Shown in pieces: positions 8,611 through 18,100 of a stretch of 39,147 nt of DNA. The first letter of the stretch is position 1, and each line of letters starts with the position of its first letter. This stretch comes from Endozoicomonas sp. GTDB lineage: Bacteria > Pseudomonadota > Gammaproteobacteria > Pseudomonadales > Endozoicomonadaceae. The DNA is taken from positions 1 through 39,147 of the forward strand of contig JAKROC010000008.1 of assembly GCA_024509075.1 (NCBI GenBank). Direction: 5' to 3'. The notes below the pieces were generated by a model. That model saw only the letters and a program-made list of their open reading frames with translations, did not search any database and had not been told where the DNA came from. A program made the position numbers and the translations under genes.

Positions 8611-9798
8611 TTATTCTTCATCATCATCTGAATCAAGTGGGTCATCATCAAACAAAAATGGATTGCGTGATCGTTCGCGCTCTTCTTCCTCTTCCTCATC
8701 GCGTTCTTTTTTACTTTTTTTTCTTTCTGAGCGATTGCCTGCACCGTGCCCGAAATTGGGCAAAATAATGGGCGGCAGTTGCTTTTGACCACTTTCGGCG
8801 ATTGGGATAGGTGGCATGGCTGCAGGCATGCCACTAGCCAGAATATTGCTCAGCAGGGAGGCAGCAGGTAAGTTGACGTTAACACTGGCAGCTACCGGCG
8901 CAGCCTGATAATGAACGCCAGGTTTATTTGCTGAAGTAACAGGAACAGGTTTGTGAATCATTTTTTGACTGTTGGAATGATCCTGTGTGTTGATTGAATG
9001 CTTATCTACAACGCCGTGACGAACAGATTGCTGTGTTGATGGTCTGTCAGTTGAGGGCTTTATGGGTAGCGAAGCAACGTTGAATTCGTCAATAACCGCT
9101 TTGTATTGAACGGATGGTTCGGTAATAAATTGCTTACTGAGCTCATCAATCATCTGCAACAACTCTGGCTTCACGGATTGTGCCAGCTTATCAGCCGAAG
9201 GAGATAACTCATTCTCCATGACAATAGGGCAGGGCAATGCCCTCCTGACCTCCTCCTGGCCTGTTTCATTGCTTGTCCGGTTGATGGCATTGGCCAGCAA
9301 AGACAGTAGTCGAGAGGAGATGACTGGCTTATCCCGGATCACCTCTGGTTGTCGCGGTCCGGGCTCCTTGTTTGAACCTTCCGGGAGTTCAACAGCATCG
9401 GACAGACCTATCGCGATCAGCATCTGCATGATTCTCTCCAGACGATGTTCGACCACTCCGGGTTTCAGGGCGTGTTGCAGCTGCACGACCGGTGATGAAA
9501 AGCGAACAACAATATCACGGGGAGCAGTGACCAGCACGGGTGATCTACCGTGTGACATGAATGTGGGCGTTGATCGTGGCTGGCCTAGAATACCGCGCTG
9601 ATAGAGACAATGGGTTTCACCCAGGAACCGACGATAAACGACGCCGTTCAGGGACAGCTCCTGCCAGCAGGTTTTGACTACCCACGATTTAAAGTTGCCA
9701 TTGGAATCCGAAACATTTTTGGATACTTCGCTGATGACAGTCCTTATCCGATTAGTGTCATGATGTGCATGATCAGCACGATGAGAAGCTAGCGCCAT
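8611..9798 (-). CDS. uncharacterised protein with highly charged C-terminal tail
   Basis: This 395-residue protein belongs to no family I recognise. The N-terminal 130 residues are of mixed composition (FKSWVVKTCWQELSLNG, VVYRRFLGETHCLYQRG) and may be a folded domain. The middle is polar, with Pro/Ala/Ser-rich stretches. The last 40 residues form a striking charge block: basic RSERKKSKKERDEEEEEERE, then FLFDDDPLDSDDDEE. Such blocks are common in eukaryotic nuclear proteins and rare in bacteria. There is no signal peptide or membrane helix. AGG lies 8 bp before the ATG. A bacterial scaffold or a protein exported into a host are both possible; the function is unknown. Confidence 0.65.
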   Translation of the reverse strand: MALASHRADHAHHDTNRIRTVISEVSKNVSDSNGNFKSWVVKTCWQELSLNGVVYRRFLGETHCLYQRGILGQPRSTPTFMSHGRSPVLVTAPRDIVVRFSSPVVQLQHALKPGVVEHRLERIMQMLIAIGLSDAVELPEGSNKEPGPRQPEVIRDKPVISSRLLSLLANAINRTSNETGQEEVRRALPCPIVMENELSPSADKLAQSVKPELLQMIDELSKQFITEPSVQYKAVIDEFNVASLPIKPSTDRPSTQQSVRHGVVDKHSINTQDHSNSQKMIHKPVPVTSANKPGVHYQAAPVAASVNVNLPAASLLSNILASGMPAAMPPIPIAESGQKQLPPIILPNFGHGAGNRSERKKSKKERDEEEEEERERSRNPFLFDDDPLDSDDDEE

Positions 9799-9922
9799 GA
9801 AACACCTGCCTTATCCAAAGCAAAGACACGCTTTGCAGTTTGATTGAGCTGATTATTATTCCCTTAAACATATTGACAGCAATAATGCCAATTAGTTCAT
9901 GCTAACCGTTCAGTCGGTGATT

Positions 9923-10270
9923 TTATGGACATCCGGTGATTGAGTACCACTCGCTGATGTCCTCCACTTCCGCCTCGCTGAGCAGCCTGGCAATATTATT
10001 CATGGGTTGGTGGGTGGTTCTGGAGCCATCGCGGTAGTAGTTAAGCTGTTTCACCATATACTCTTTTTTCTGACAGGCCAGGTTGGGGTTATATGGTGCG
10101 CCGCTGATGCCTGTCGGGCCGTGGCAGCCTGAGCACAACTGCATGGCTCGTGTTCTGGCTACCTCGAGGTGCGCGGGAAGCGTCTGACTGGTAGCGCCAA
10201 AATCATTGCAGCTGACCAGAAATGCAACAACTGATAGCAATGCGACTTTGCCTGGCAATGCTACGTTCAT
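9923..10270 (-). CDS. lipoprotein monohaem cytochrome c (class I)
   Basis: This 115-residue electron carrier is predicted to be anchored in the periplasm by a lipid. The N-terminus KVALLSVVAFLVSC ends in a lipobox (LVS-C21). Haem is attached at C46-S-G-C49-H50, and M90 in the QPMNNIA segment is the likely second axial ligand. The body resembles small cytochrome c-553/c5-like proteins (LSEAEVEDISEWY helix). Two further cysteines, C66 and C114, might form a disulfide. The ATG at 10270 is chosen over the upstream frame start at 10321 because it gives a proper signal sequence and has AGGG 8 bp ahead. No oxidase or reductase partner is adjacent. Confidence 0.88.
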   Translation of the reverse strand: MNVALPGKVALLSVVAFLVSCNDFGATSQTLPAHLEVARTRAMQLCSGCHGPTGISGAPYNPNLACQKKEYMVKQLNYYRDGSRTTHQPMNNIARLLSEAEVEDISEWYSITGCP

Positions 10271-10369
10271 GATGTTAACCCTATTGCACTGTTTGGACAG
10301 TGTAAACCTTAATGATTGCAATTAGCACAAATCGTTGTTGCCTTGAATGGGTCTGATTATTTCTTTTTA

Positions 10370-10534
10370 TATACCCAATGGGCTTCATGCTGCTATGCGG
10401 CAGCAATTGAGCGAACCCCAGGGAGAGTTGAAATACTACGTGACCGGGGTAAGCGAATACCCTAAAGGACTCAAGTGCAGCCAACAAAGTAGCAACTTGA
10501 AAGGCGACGGGCAACTTGAAAGGCGACGGGTATA
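10370..10534 (-). repeat. palindromic intergenic repeat, copy 3
   Basis: This copy is inverted relative to copy 1 (TATACCCAATGGG ... GGCGACGGGTATA), 165 bp. Its left end (in the + reading) is diverged. The other end carries a 19-bp tandem duplication, GCAACTTGAAAGGCGACGG twice in a row (about 10493-10530), so one arm is doubled. It lies between the divergent cytochrome c and tatD. Confidence 0.9.
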
Positions 10535-10988
10535 TCCAATTGTTCTAAAAGTTTGTCTGGCCACCAAGATACTCGTTAGCTAGCATCTACTAATGCCTGC
10601 GGGGAGAGATCTGGTTGGCGTGCTGCAGGTAAGCAAGTATAAAAATCATGCCTGCCGGAGTTGCTTCGGCAGGGGATGGCTGAGATCTGCACAAGGGAGG
10701 GGTATGTTACCAAGCGGTGCTCGGGCGTCAGCGCCTTTTTCCGAACCTGCTGAGCGCGATTGGGAAACGGTTGGTCTTGCAAAAAAAGTGAAAAAAAATT
10801 GCAGGCCAAAACAGTTTGGTTATTCAGGGAGGTCTGTTACCGGGCATCCACCCTGCGCCACCAGGTTTGTCAGCTTTCGTGGTGCAGGGGGAGCGCAGGG
10901 TATTGATTCCCGACTGCCACGCAGCCAGGGGGCAACGGCTTCAGTATATGAGACCCGGCGCCTGAGAAATAAGGAGGCGAAGGAGGGG
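10535..10988. other. intergenic stretch upstream of tatD, no gene supported
   Basis: An open frame runs through this stretch into tatD from 10593. Its translation (rich in Arg, Gly and Ser, with no resemblance to TatD) looks like non-coding sequence that happens to be open. An ATG at 10704 does have GGGAGG just before it, but only 3 bp away. The stretch contains the hairpin at 10651-10673 and an A-rich segment near 10780-10800. Confidence 0.5.
10641..10673 (-). terminator. terminator-like hairpin on the minus strand
   Basis: CCTGCCGGAG (10651-10660), loop TTG, CTTCGGCAGG (10664-10673) is a 10-bp stem with one wobble pair. Read on the minus strand it is followed by CATGATTTTT. No minus-strand gene ends here, because tesB ends at 11933 and tatD runs the other way. 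It may be a relic of a lost gene or a regulatory hairpin in the tatD leader. Confidence 0.4.
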
Positions 10989-11936
10989 GTGGTTTTTAGG
11001 CCTCTGTCTGCGCCTCCACGATATTTGACTCCGCTGGTAGATATTGGTGCCAATCTCGTTGGTGGTAAACGTTCTCTTGATTGTTCGGCGGCTATCGATG
11101 ATGCAGTCCGCTCTGGGGTTGGCTGTATCATGATTACCAGTACCTCGATAAAAGTATCGGGTATGGTGGCGAATAAGGTGCAGGCAGTACTGAATCAAAA
11201 GGTTTCTGTCGGCCTCGGCGGAGCCTGCCAGGAATTGGCATCCTGTGCGTTGTATTATACCGCCGGTTGCCACCCTCATTCTGCCAGATTTTATGATAAA
11301 GATGGTGGCGTACAGGCGCTTCGGGCATTGTTGCTCAATGACGACAGTGGTCGCTGTGTAGCCATCGGAGAGTGTGGTCTGGACTACCACTATGAACAGT
11401 TCTCCAATAAGCAGAAACAGCAGGCGGTTTTTCTGGATCAGCTGGCACTGGCGGTAGAGCTGGGCAAACCCCTGTTTCTCCATGAGCGCGAGGCTTATTT
11501 TGACTTTGTTGCTATGTTGAGTAGTTACATCACCCGTCTGCCAGCGCCGGAGATGGCGTGTGTACACTGCTTTACCGGTGACTACGACCAGTTGCGAAAG
11601 TATTTGGATTTGGGGTGCTCCATCGGCATCACTGGATGGGTCGCTGGTAAACGCAATGGGGATTTGGTTGATGCTCTGAGGCGTGTTGGTTGGGAGGCAC
11701 TGCGTGATCGCCTGATGATTGAGACTGACGCACCATACTTGCGTCCCTACCTGGTGATGCCGACACGGGAGCAGTCATCCAGCGCAAAATCACAGTCGCA
11801 GAAGAAACCGATTAATGTGCCGGCCAACCTCCCTTACGTCTGCCACGCTTTGGGGGTTGTGTTTGGCGTGAGCGGGGAGGAGGTGGCAGCGGCCACCACC
11901 GCAAATGCCAAACGCATATTTGGCCTGGACGTTTAG
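10989..11936 (+). CDS. tatD: TatD family metal-dependent hydrolase/DNase
   Basis: This cytosolic TIM-barrel phosphoesterase is close to E. coli TatD, a 3'-5' exonuclease linked to DNA repair and turnover. The blocks seen in order are VDIGANLVGG, TAGCHPHSA, AIGECGLDY (metal-ligand glutamate), FLHERE, CVHCFTGD, GITGWV and DRLMIETDAPYLRP, with the conserved aspartate. The HCFTG and GITGWV blocks favour TatD over YcfH or YjjV. GTG 10989 is chosen because AAGGAGG at 10971-10977 precedes it. TTG 11025 would begin exactly at the barrel (TPLVDIG). The frame is open back to 10593 but that part looks non-coding. The 3' end overlaps tesB by 4 bp, tail to tail. Confidence 0.9.
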   Translation: MVFRPLSAPPRYLTPLVDIGANLVGGKRSLDCSAAIDDAVRSGVGCIMITSTSIKVSGMVANKVQAVLNQKVSVGLGGACQELASCALYYTAGCHPHSARFYDKDGGVQALRALLLNDDSGRCVAIGECGLDYHYEQFSNKQKQQAVFLDQLALAVELGKPLFLHEREAYFDFVAMLSSYITRLPAPEMACVHCFTGDYDQLRKYLDLGCSIGITGWVAGKRNGDLVDALRRVGWEALRDRLMIETDAPYLRPYLVMPTREQSSSAKSQSQKKPINVPANLPYVCHALGVVFGVSGEEVAAATTANAKRIFGLDV

Positions 11937-12820
11937 CTTTGCCGTTCGCCTTTTGTAGTCGGTCTTTGTAGTCTGATAAGCCCTTCTTGCATGGTGGAAG
12001 CCACCAGCTCGCCGGATTGGCTGAACACCTGTCCTCTGACCAGTGCCCTGGCACCACTTGCGGTGGTGCTCTCGACGCAGTGCAGAAGCCAGTCATCCAT
12101 GCGAAATGGGCGATGAAACCACATGGCATGGTCCAGACTGGCAATCTGCATGGGCGTTTGAAAGTTGGCTGCGCCGTGGGGGTATAAACTGCAAGTCAAA
12201 AACTGAAAATCAGAAGCGTAAGCCAGCAGATATTTATGCATACCGGGGTCATCGGGCAATTTACCGTTGGCTCTTATCCACACTTGGTGGTTTGGTGGAC
12301 GACTGTTGTCTTTCAGTGGGTCGGTGGGGTCGGCAAAACGAATCTCGATCGGTGTGTCTTTGAGTAACCGTTTTTGCAAAGGTTTGGGAATCAGGTCACT
12401 GTGTCGGGCAATCAGCGCTTTTTCACTCAGAGCCTCAACGGCCGGTATAGCCGTTGGCATCGGATCCTGGTGCTCAAAGCCGTTCTCGTTGACTTGGAAC
12501 GATGCAGACAGGTTAAAAATGGGGCAGCCATTTTGTACTGCAACCACTCGGCGGGTATTAAAGCTTTTGCCGTCACGAATGCAGTCTACCGTATACACGA
12601 TGGGCTTGCTGCTGTCACCCTCACGTAAGAAGTAACTGTGAAAGGAGTGCACATGACGCTCAGGATCCACGGTCTGTCTGGCTGCAGACAGTGCCTGTCC
12701 GAGCACCTGGCCACCGAACACCCGACCCCAACCCAACTCTTGACTTTGACCACGAAAAATCCGGTCTTCGATAGGTTCCAGCTTCAGCAGGTTGATCAAC
12801 TCCCTCAGTACTTCACTCAT
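11933..12820 (-). CDS. tesB: acyl-CoA thioesterase II
   Basis: This 295-residue double hot-dog thioesterase hydrolyses medium- and long-chain acyl-CoA to free acid and CoA. The typical blocks are GRVFGGQVLGQAL near the N-terminus, HSFHSYFL, then the C-terminal half with SLDHAMWFHRPFR (catalytic Asp region), a Ser/Thr-rich strand, and TMQEGLIR (catalytic Gln). ATG 12820 (MSEVLRELINLLKLEPIE) is chosen over the frame start at 12853 because AGGGAG lies 8 bp upstream and homologues start at this point. The length fits E. coli TesB (286). It shares its last 4 bp with tatD on the other strand. Confidence 0.96.
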   Translation of the reverse strand: MSEVLRELINLLKLEPIEDRIFRGQSQELGWGRVFGGQVLGQALSAARQTVDPERHVHSFHSYFLREGDSSKPIVYTVDCIRDGKSFNTRRVVAVQNGCPIFNLSASFQVNENGFEHQDPMPTAIPAVEALSEKALIARHSDLIPKPLQKRLLKDTPIEIRFADPTDPLKDNSRPPNHQVWIRANGKLPDDPGMHKYLLAYASDFQFLTCSLYPHGAANFQTPMQIASLDHAMWFHRPFRMDDWLLHCVESTTASGARALVRGQVFSQSGELVASTMQEGLIRLQRPTTKGERQS

Positions 12821-12909
12821 TCGTAAACTCCCTGGCTTTGTCCGGGTGAGCACGGGTTCATCAGTGCCTGATAATGGTAGTGCTTAATACAATCGTGGTA
12901 AATGGCCTG

Positions 12910-13037
12910 TATACCCGTCGCCTTTCAAGTTGCTACTTTGTTGGCTGCATTCGCTCACTCCGGTCACATAGTATTTCTATGCTCCCGGGGCTTCGCTCAT
13001 TTGCCGCCTCGAATCAACTTGAAATCCTTTGGGTATA
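12910..13037 (+). repeat. palindromic intergenic repeat, copy 4
   Basis: This 128-bp copy serves well as a consensus: TATACCCGTCGCCTTTCAAG, then TTGCTACTTTGTTGGCTGCA, the CATAGTATTTCTATG hairpin between CCGGTCA and CTCCCGG, then CATTTGCCGCCTCGAATCAA and CTTGAAATCCTTTGGGTATA. It sits between the divergent tesB and the unknown gene at 13566. Confidence 0.95.
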
Positions 13038-13092
13038 TATGATCAGCCCTGTTTAAGTGACAGCTGCAATAAATGCGCAAAATAGCGAGCGC

Positions 13093-13166
13093 ACAGAGCA
13101 GTTGACGAGCAAATGAAGCCAACGAAATAGCGTAGCAGTAGCAATTGGAAAGGTGGTAGGAATATT
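13093..13166 (-). repeat. decayed half copy of the palindromic repeat
   Basis: AGAGCAGTTGACGAGCAAAT, then GAAGCCAACGAAATAGC, then AGCAATTGGAAAGGTGG and AATATT follow the order of the right half of copy 5, with many substitutions and no left half. It lies 55 bp from copy 4 in the opposite orientation. Confidence 0.6.
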
Positions 13167-13565
13167 CCATAACCTTTCAGCGTACTGCCAGGCTTGCTGG
13201 TAAACTCCGATGACAGCCTCAAGTTATTCTGGGGCAGATGGGCATTTGTAACATGCGTGATTAATGACGTGATTCCGAAGAAAAGGCACAGTAATTAATA
13301 GTCAGACAATTGAAAACATATATTTTTCTGCCTGCAGCCCTCAGCCTGCGGGCTTGGAGCAGAAAAAGCAATGATTGGACTACTTACTTACCCATTTCAA
13401 TGCATGGTAGGTCTTGTGATCCCCTGTAACGACCAGCCCTGAAAGTTTCAAGACTTTGCTGATGCGTTACGGCAGTTGCTATCGGCCAATGGATTTGATT
13501 GCAACTAATTATTGTTCAGCTTGTCGGATAATAACACTGTGAATAGTTTGCCGGGGGCGGATTTA
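13167..13565. other. intergenic stretch, nothing recognised
   Basis: AT-rich sequence upstream of the unknown gene at 13566. CTGCAGCCCTCAGCCTGCGG near 13332 can form an imperfect hairpin. I see no convincing promoter, RNA gene or open frame. Confidence 0.5.
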
Positions 13566-14786
13566 ATGAATGAAAAATTTCCAACGATGCCACTTCTTGA
13601 GTTGCATCTTCACGTTGAACAAGAACTGAATAGCGGCAAGTATCGGTTGCATAAAACAGGCAAGACATATCTTTGTGCAGGTAACGGTCAGGTGGTGTAT
13701 GCGGTTAACGGTATGGCAGTCGCAAGGCATGACACCGCCAGGAACATAGAGCATGCAGAAGTGTTTTTCGGGCAACTGCCATGGGGGATCAGGGAGCTTG
13801 CTGCAAGGAACTCAGAGGTGGTCACTGATGTTACAGCCGGGCTAACCGTAAAGTCGCTATCGCAGTCCCGGGGCAAGGCCACCGAATCACGGTTGATCAG
13901 AAAGTTTTTTGCCGATTACAGTACCTCCTTCGCTAAATTCAAAGCTGAAAACTTGGGACTTTGCAACTACATGAGGTTGAACAATGTTCTGGATAATGGC
14001 AAATACCCATTGCACATGACCAGCATTTATCAATTTCCCGACATCTACGAAAATCACATCTACCAGATGTTAAAGGTCGAGAAGTCAAGAAGCGTCATTG
14101 CCCCGTTACTGTCTTTGTTTTCAACGTTGCAAAAGGATCGTGCAGGCAAAATGCGCATTGCCACAGAGGTTGCTGAACGCTGTATTGAATGGGAGAAAAT
14201 TACCACCCAGCATGGGTTGAGCAATAATGCGTATTACAATCAGGCAGTTGATGCTAATGATTGGACTGCCCTGTGTTCACTGTTGTCTGGGGTAACCGAT
14301 CCCACGCGCGAGTTTTACATGGAGGCAGTTTTTGTCCTGAAAGAACACCTAAATGCCCTGAGGAAAGATCAGGAATTTGTGTGCAGTAATTATCATCAGC
14401 GGAACTTTGCTGATCTTCTCGACCAGAGGATTACTGGGTCTGCACAACGGGTCTTCGGGGTAGGTGACCTGAAGCAACTGGCGGAGGATATTGTCTTCAG
14501 ACTGCGTTCTTACATAGAGAGCGAGCAGGTCATCAATCTTGCCACGGGCGACCTGGTGATTCCCGCAGGGCTGTCTGACGAGGATGCGGCGTGTTTTGAG
14601 ACTTATGCTGCTACGCTTCTGAGGTGCTATCACAGGTTATCCGGGTTTCGCGGGCATCGAGCCAATGACCACATTTTGCGGACTGAAAATTTGCTAAATA
14701 TCTGTCGTGTATTTTTGCAAATCATGAAGTTGGCTGACGCAAAATTATACCCAATGGATTTCACGTTGCTGCGTGACGGCAATTGA
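13566..14786 (+). CDS. uncharacterised 406-residue protein ending inside a repeat
   Basis: No family is recognised. The protein is soluble and mostly helical in appearance. It has a basic stretch at about 105-130 (SLSQSRGKATESRLIRKFF) and a Tyr/His-rich segment (YQFPDIYENHIYQMLKVEKS) near 155. There is no signal peptide or membrane helix. ATG 13566 was chosen because a G-rich GGGGGCGGA precedes it; a TTG at 13512 would add 18 residues. The last 14 codons (YPMDFTLLRDGN and stop) come from repeat copy 5, so the native C-terminus was probably replaced. The gene sits between oppositely oriented repeat copies 4 and 5. Confidence 0.65.
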   Translation: MNEKFPTMPLLELHLHVEQELNSGKYRLHKTGKTYLCAGNGQVVYAVNGMAVARHDTARNIEHAEVFFGQLPWGIRELAARNSEVVTDVTAGLTVKSLSQSRGKATESRLIRKFFADYSTSFAKFKAENLGLCNYMRLNNVLDNGKYPLHMTSIYQFPDIYENHIYQMLKVEKSRSVIAPLLSLFSTLQKDRAGKMRIATEVAERCIEWEKITTQHGLSNNAYYNQAVDANDWTALCSLLSGVTDPTREFYMEAVFVLKEHLNALRKDQEFVCSNYHQRNFADLLDQRITGSAQRVFGVGDLKQLAEDIVFRLRSYIESEQVINLATGDLVIPAGLSDEDAACFETYAATLLRCYHRLSGFRGHRANDHILRTENLLNICRVFLQIMKLADAKLYPMDFTLLRDGN

Positions 14787-14972
14787 GCGAAGCCCTTGTG
14801 CCCTTCGGGTATTTATGCCCTCGGGTGCCGGAAGCGTAGAAATACGACGCGACCGGGGTGACGACTGCATGGATGCAGGAGGTAGGGCAACGCATGGAGC
14901 AGTTGCCGAGCGAATACCCTGAAGGGCACAAGCGCAGCCAACAAACTAGCAACTCGAAAGGCGACGGGTATA
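14746..14972 (-). repeat. palindromic intergenic repeat, copy 5 (longest)
   Basis: This 227-bp inverted-orientation copy runs from TATACCCAATGGATT to GGCGACGGGTATA. It carries extra central modules, including CTGCATGGATGCAG, a short perfect palindrome, and CCCTTCGGGTAT/ATACCCTGAAGGGC segments. Its first 41 bp encode the end of the gene at 13566. Confidence 0.92.
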
Positions 14973-15048
14973 TGAGGTTCTGCAAAAACCTGTAACTCCG
15001 TGGCAGTGTCGGTATTGTGTGTGCAGAGTTGCAAATTTGTGCAGCTTG

Positions 15049-15079
15049 TTGGTGTTAACCTCGCAGCCTCTTCTATAGT
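15049..15079 (+). promoter_or_regulatory. weak candidate promoter for the sensor kinase
   Basis: TTGGTG (15049-15054) and TATAGT (15074-15079) resemble -35 and -10 boxes with a 19-bp spacer, 76 bp before the kinase start. The spacer is long and the match is modest. Confidence 0.25.
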
Positions 15080-15155
15080 GATATCTCCCGTTCCAAGTCT
15101 TGCGAGTGACTCAGCCTCGGTGAGCCACCGTTTCGTGGGGTGACAGGTTTTGGCA

Positions 15156-18100
15156 ATGACCTTCTCCATCAGGAAAAAAATCATTTTTTTTACGGTCGTG
15201 CCGGTCACTCTTCTTTACAATCTGATATTTGGCATTCATCTCTATCTCTCTCTCAAGCAGGCCACCGATGCGGTGGCCAAAGGCCTGATTGAACAGGTCT
15301 GGCATAACGCCGTGCGCATTGACAGCCACATACAGCAGTTGATGGCGATGACCTCATTCATGGCTGATATGCTCAGTTGGATGCCGGTTACCAACCAGAG
15401 TCTGATCCAGCACTTTCTTGGTGACCTGGTGCAACGAAACCCGCTGGTGCGGGGCTTTACCTATGCCCGGTTGGGCAGCAACTTTCGTCATTGGGATGTG
15501 TTTCATACCCATCTTGACGGCAATCAGGTCAAGCTGGACCGGACCGCCGACACGGGTCTGTTACCGGCCCAGTTCTGGTGGGCCAGCCAGGAAAAGCAGC
15601 AAGGTGGCTTCTGGACTTCGCCCAGGGGGAGTGCCGAAAAGGACTGGACGGTCAGCTACATAGTGCCAGTCTTTCGTGCCGATCATTTGCATGGCTATTT
15701 CTGGATGGATCTTAATCTGTCTGACCTGCGTCATCAACTGGTAGAAAACGCCACCGGCAATGCCAGCTTCTCCATCGTTAACAGCGCTGGTGAGTATCTG
15801 CAGACTGACAGCGAAACGCCCAGGCGCTATCAGCTCAACAGCATTCACCAGAGTCAGTTTTACTATGGTTCACCGGGGCTGTGGCACGATCTTGAAGAAC
15901 TGATTGCCAGAGGTGAACCGGCTTTTCGCCACAAGTGGGTGCCGGTACGGCAAAATGAGTACTGGCTGATGGGCGCACCCATTAAGTCGGCATCGTGGTG
16001 GATGATCAGCTACGCCCCTCGGGAGACGGTATTGGCTCCTGTGATCGACCAGGCTCAGATCAATGCACTGCTGATGATGCTTTCGCTGCTGCTGATATTT
16101 ATCTGTGCCAGCCTGGTGTCGGTGGGCATTACCCGGCCTATTGTACGCTTGAAGCAGGCGATGGACGATTTTACTTATCGCCAGATCGAGCCGGAGATCA
16201 CCCATATCAGCCGGGACGAGATTGGCAGTTTAACTGCCAGTTTTCAGCAGCTGGTGAGTAAGCTGGCCGATCGGGAGCGGGCTTTGCACCAGGCCAGAAC
16301 CAGCAATATTGGCCATCTGCTGGAGCGCTTGCGGGGTAACTATTTCTATTTCAACCTGGATAATGATGGCTGCATTACCCACGTCAGCCCATCTATTGAA
16401 GCCATTTTAGGTTACTCTCCCGGGGAATTTCACACACCGCTGATCGATTATCTGGCCAACGACGATAGCAGACAATGTTTTCGCGAGCAGTTTCGCGCAG
16501 CCCATCGAGGCCGCCTGGGCGATACCTTTGAACTGGATATCTGCCACCTCAATGGCAGCGTGCGCCGGCTGGAGATTTTCTGGAGTGATATGGGCGACCA
16601 GCGCCAGTGTCTGGTGGAAGGGCTGGCCAATGACATCACTGAGCGGGTGAGCGACACCAAAAAGTTCAAACTGCTGCTTGATAGTGCACCGGACGCCACC
16701 ATCATTGCCACTCCGGAGGGCATTATTGGCATGGCCAACAGCCGGGCGGAGGAGATGTTTGGTTTTCACCGCGAAGATCTGGTCAATATGCCTCTGAGCC
16801 TGCTGACGCCGCTGGAGAATCGGCCTGGCCACCCTTTGCTGGGTGATCTTGAGCAGGCCAGTTGGGAGCAGTTGTGTCTGGCAGGTTATGAGTCCCGGGG
16901 AGTTGATCGCCGGGGGCGGGTGTTCCCAGTGGAGATCACCAGCAATCCCTTGAAAACCGACGATGGTCTGCTGATTTCCATGGTGGTGCGCGATATCACC
17001 GAGCGCAAGCGCATTGAGGATGAACTGATGCGGGCCAAAGAGGAAGCGGAGCGGGCTAATCGGGCCAAGGGGTTATTTCTGTCCAACATGAGTCATGAGT
17101 TGCGCACTCCTCTTAATGGTGTGCTGGGCAATGCCCAGCTGTTGCTGCGCAATCTATCGCTGACATCGGCCCAACGCAAGGGGTTGACTACCATCGAAGC
17201 CAGTGGCCAGCACTTACTGTCGTTAATTAATGACATTCTTGACCTGACCAAAATCGAATCCAGCCAGATTGAATTGCATACGTCAGCTGTCCGATTACTG
17301 GAGCTATTGCGCGGCGTGCGCAATATCCTGATGGAGCGTGCCACCAGTAAAGGGCTGGACTTACGCTTGCTGCCCATTGGGCTATTGCCGGAAATTGTCA
17401 TGGTTGATGAGATTAAAGTACGACAAGTGTTGCTCAATCTGCTCAGCAATGGTGTCAAATACACCGTCAGGGGCTGGGTGGAGTGCCGGGTGTCGGTGGT
17501 GCGTCGGGATCTCGTTTTCGAGGTGCGCGATACCGGGGTTGGCATTGCCCGTAAAGACCTGGAAAAGGTTTTTGAGCCATTCCGCCAGGTGCACCTGGGG
17601 TTGCAGATCGGTGGCTCCGGCCTGGGCCTGGCCATCAGCCGTCGGCTGGTGACAGCCATGGGGGGGGCGCTGGAAGTGACCAGTGCGCCGGGCAGGGGTA
17701 GTCGGTTTGTTTTTACCCTGCCACTGGTGCGGGGGAGTTTTGAAGCGCTCAAAGAGCATCAGCGCTTGCTGCCAGGTTCCATATACGTCCATTTGGAAGA
17801 GCGGTTCAAAGGTATCCGGGTGCTGGTGGTGGACGATGTGGAGAGCAACCGGGAGATGATGGCCGGACTATTGAATTCCGCTGGCTTTCGGGTGGATATC
17901 GCCGCTAACGGTTTGCAGGCGCTTGAGGCGGTCAGGCAGATCGACTTTGATTTGATCCTTATGGATATCTCCATGCCAGTGATGGATGGCGTGTCGGCGA
18001 TTGGCCAGATTCGTCAATTGCCCCGGGTTGGACTGCCTCAGGATGGAGAGCCGCAACGGCGTGGGGGAAGGCTGAAAGCAGTGGCCGTGACTGCCAGCGT

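Noticed and set aside
10593-10988. N-terminal extension of TatD
   Set aside because: The translation has no TatD similarity, is Arg/Gly/Ser-rich like random open sequence, and a good ribosome binding site lies before GTG 10989.
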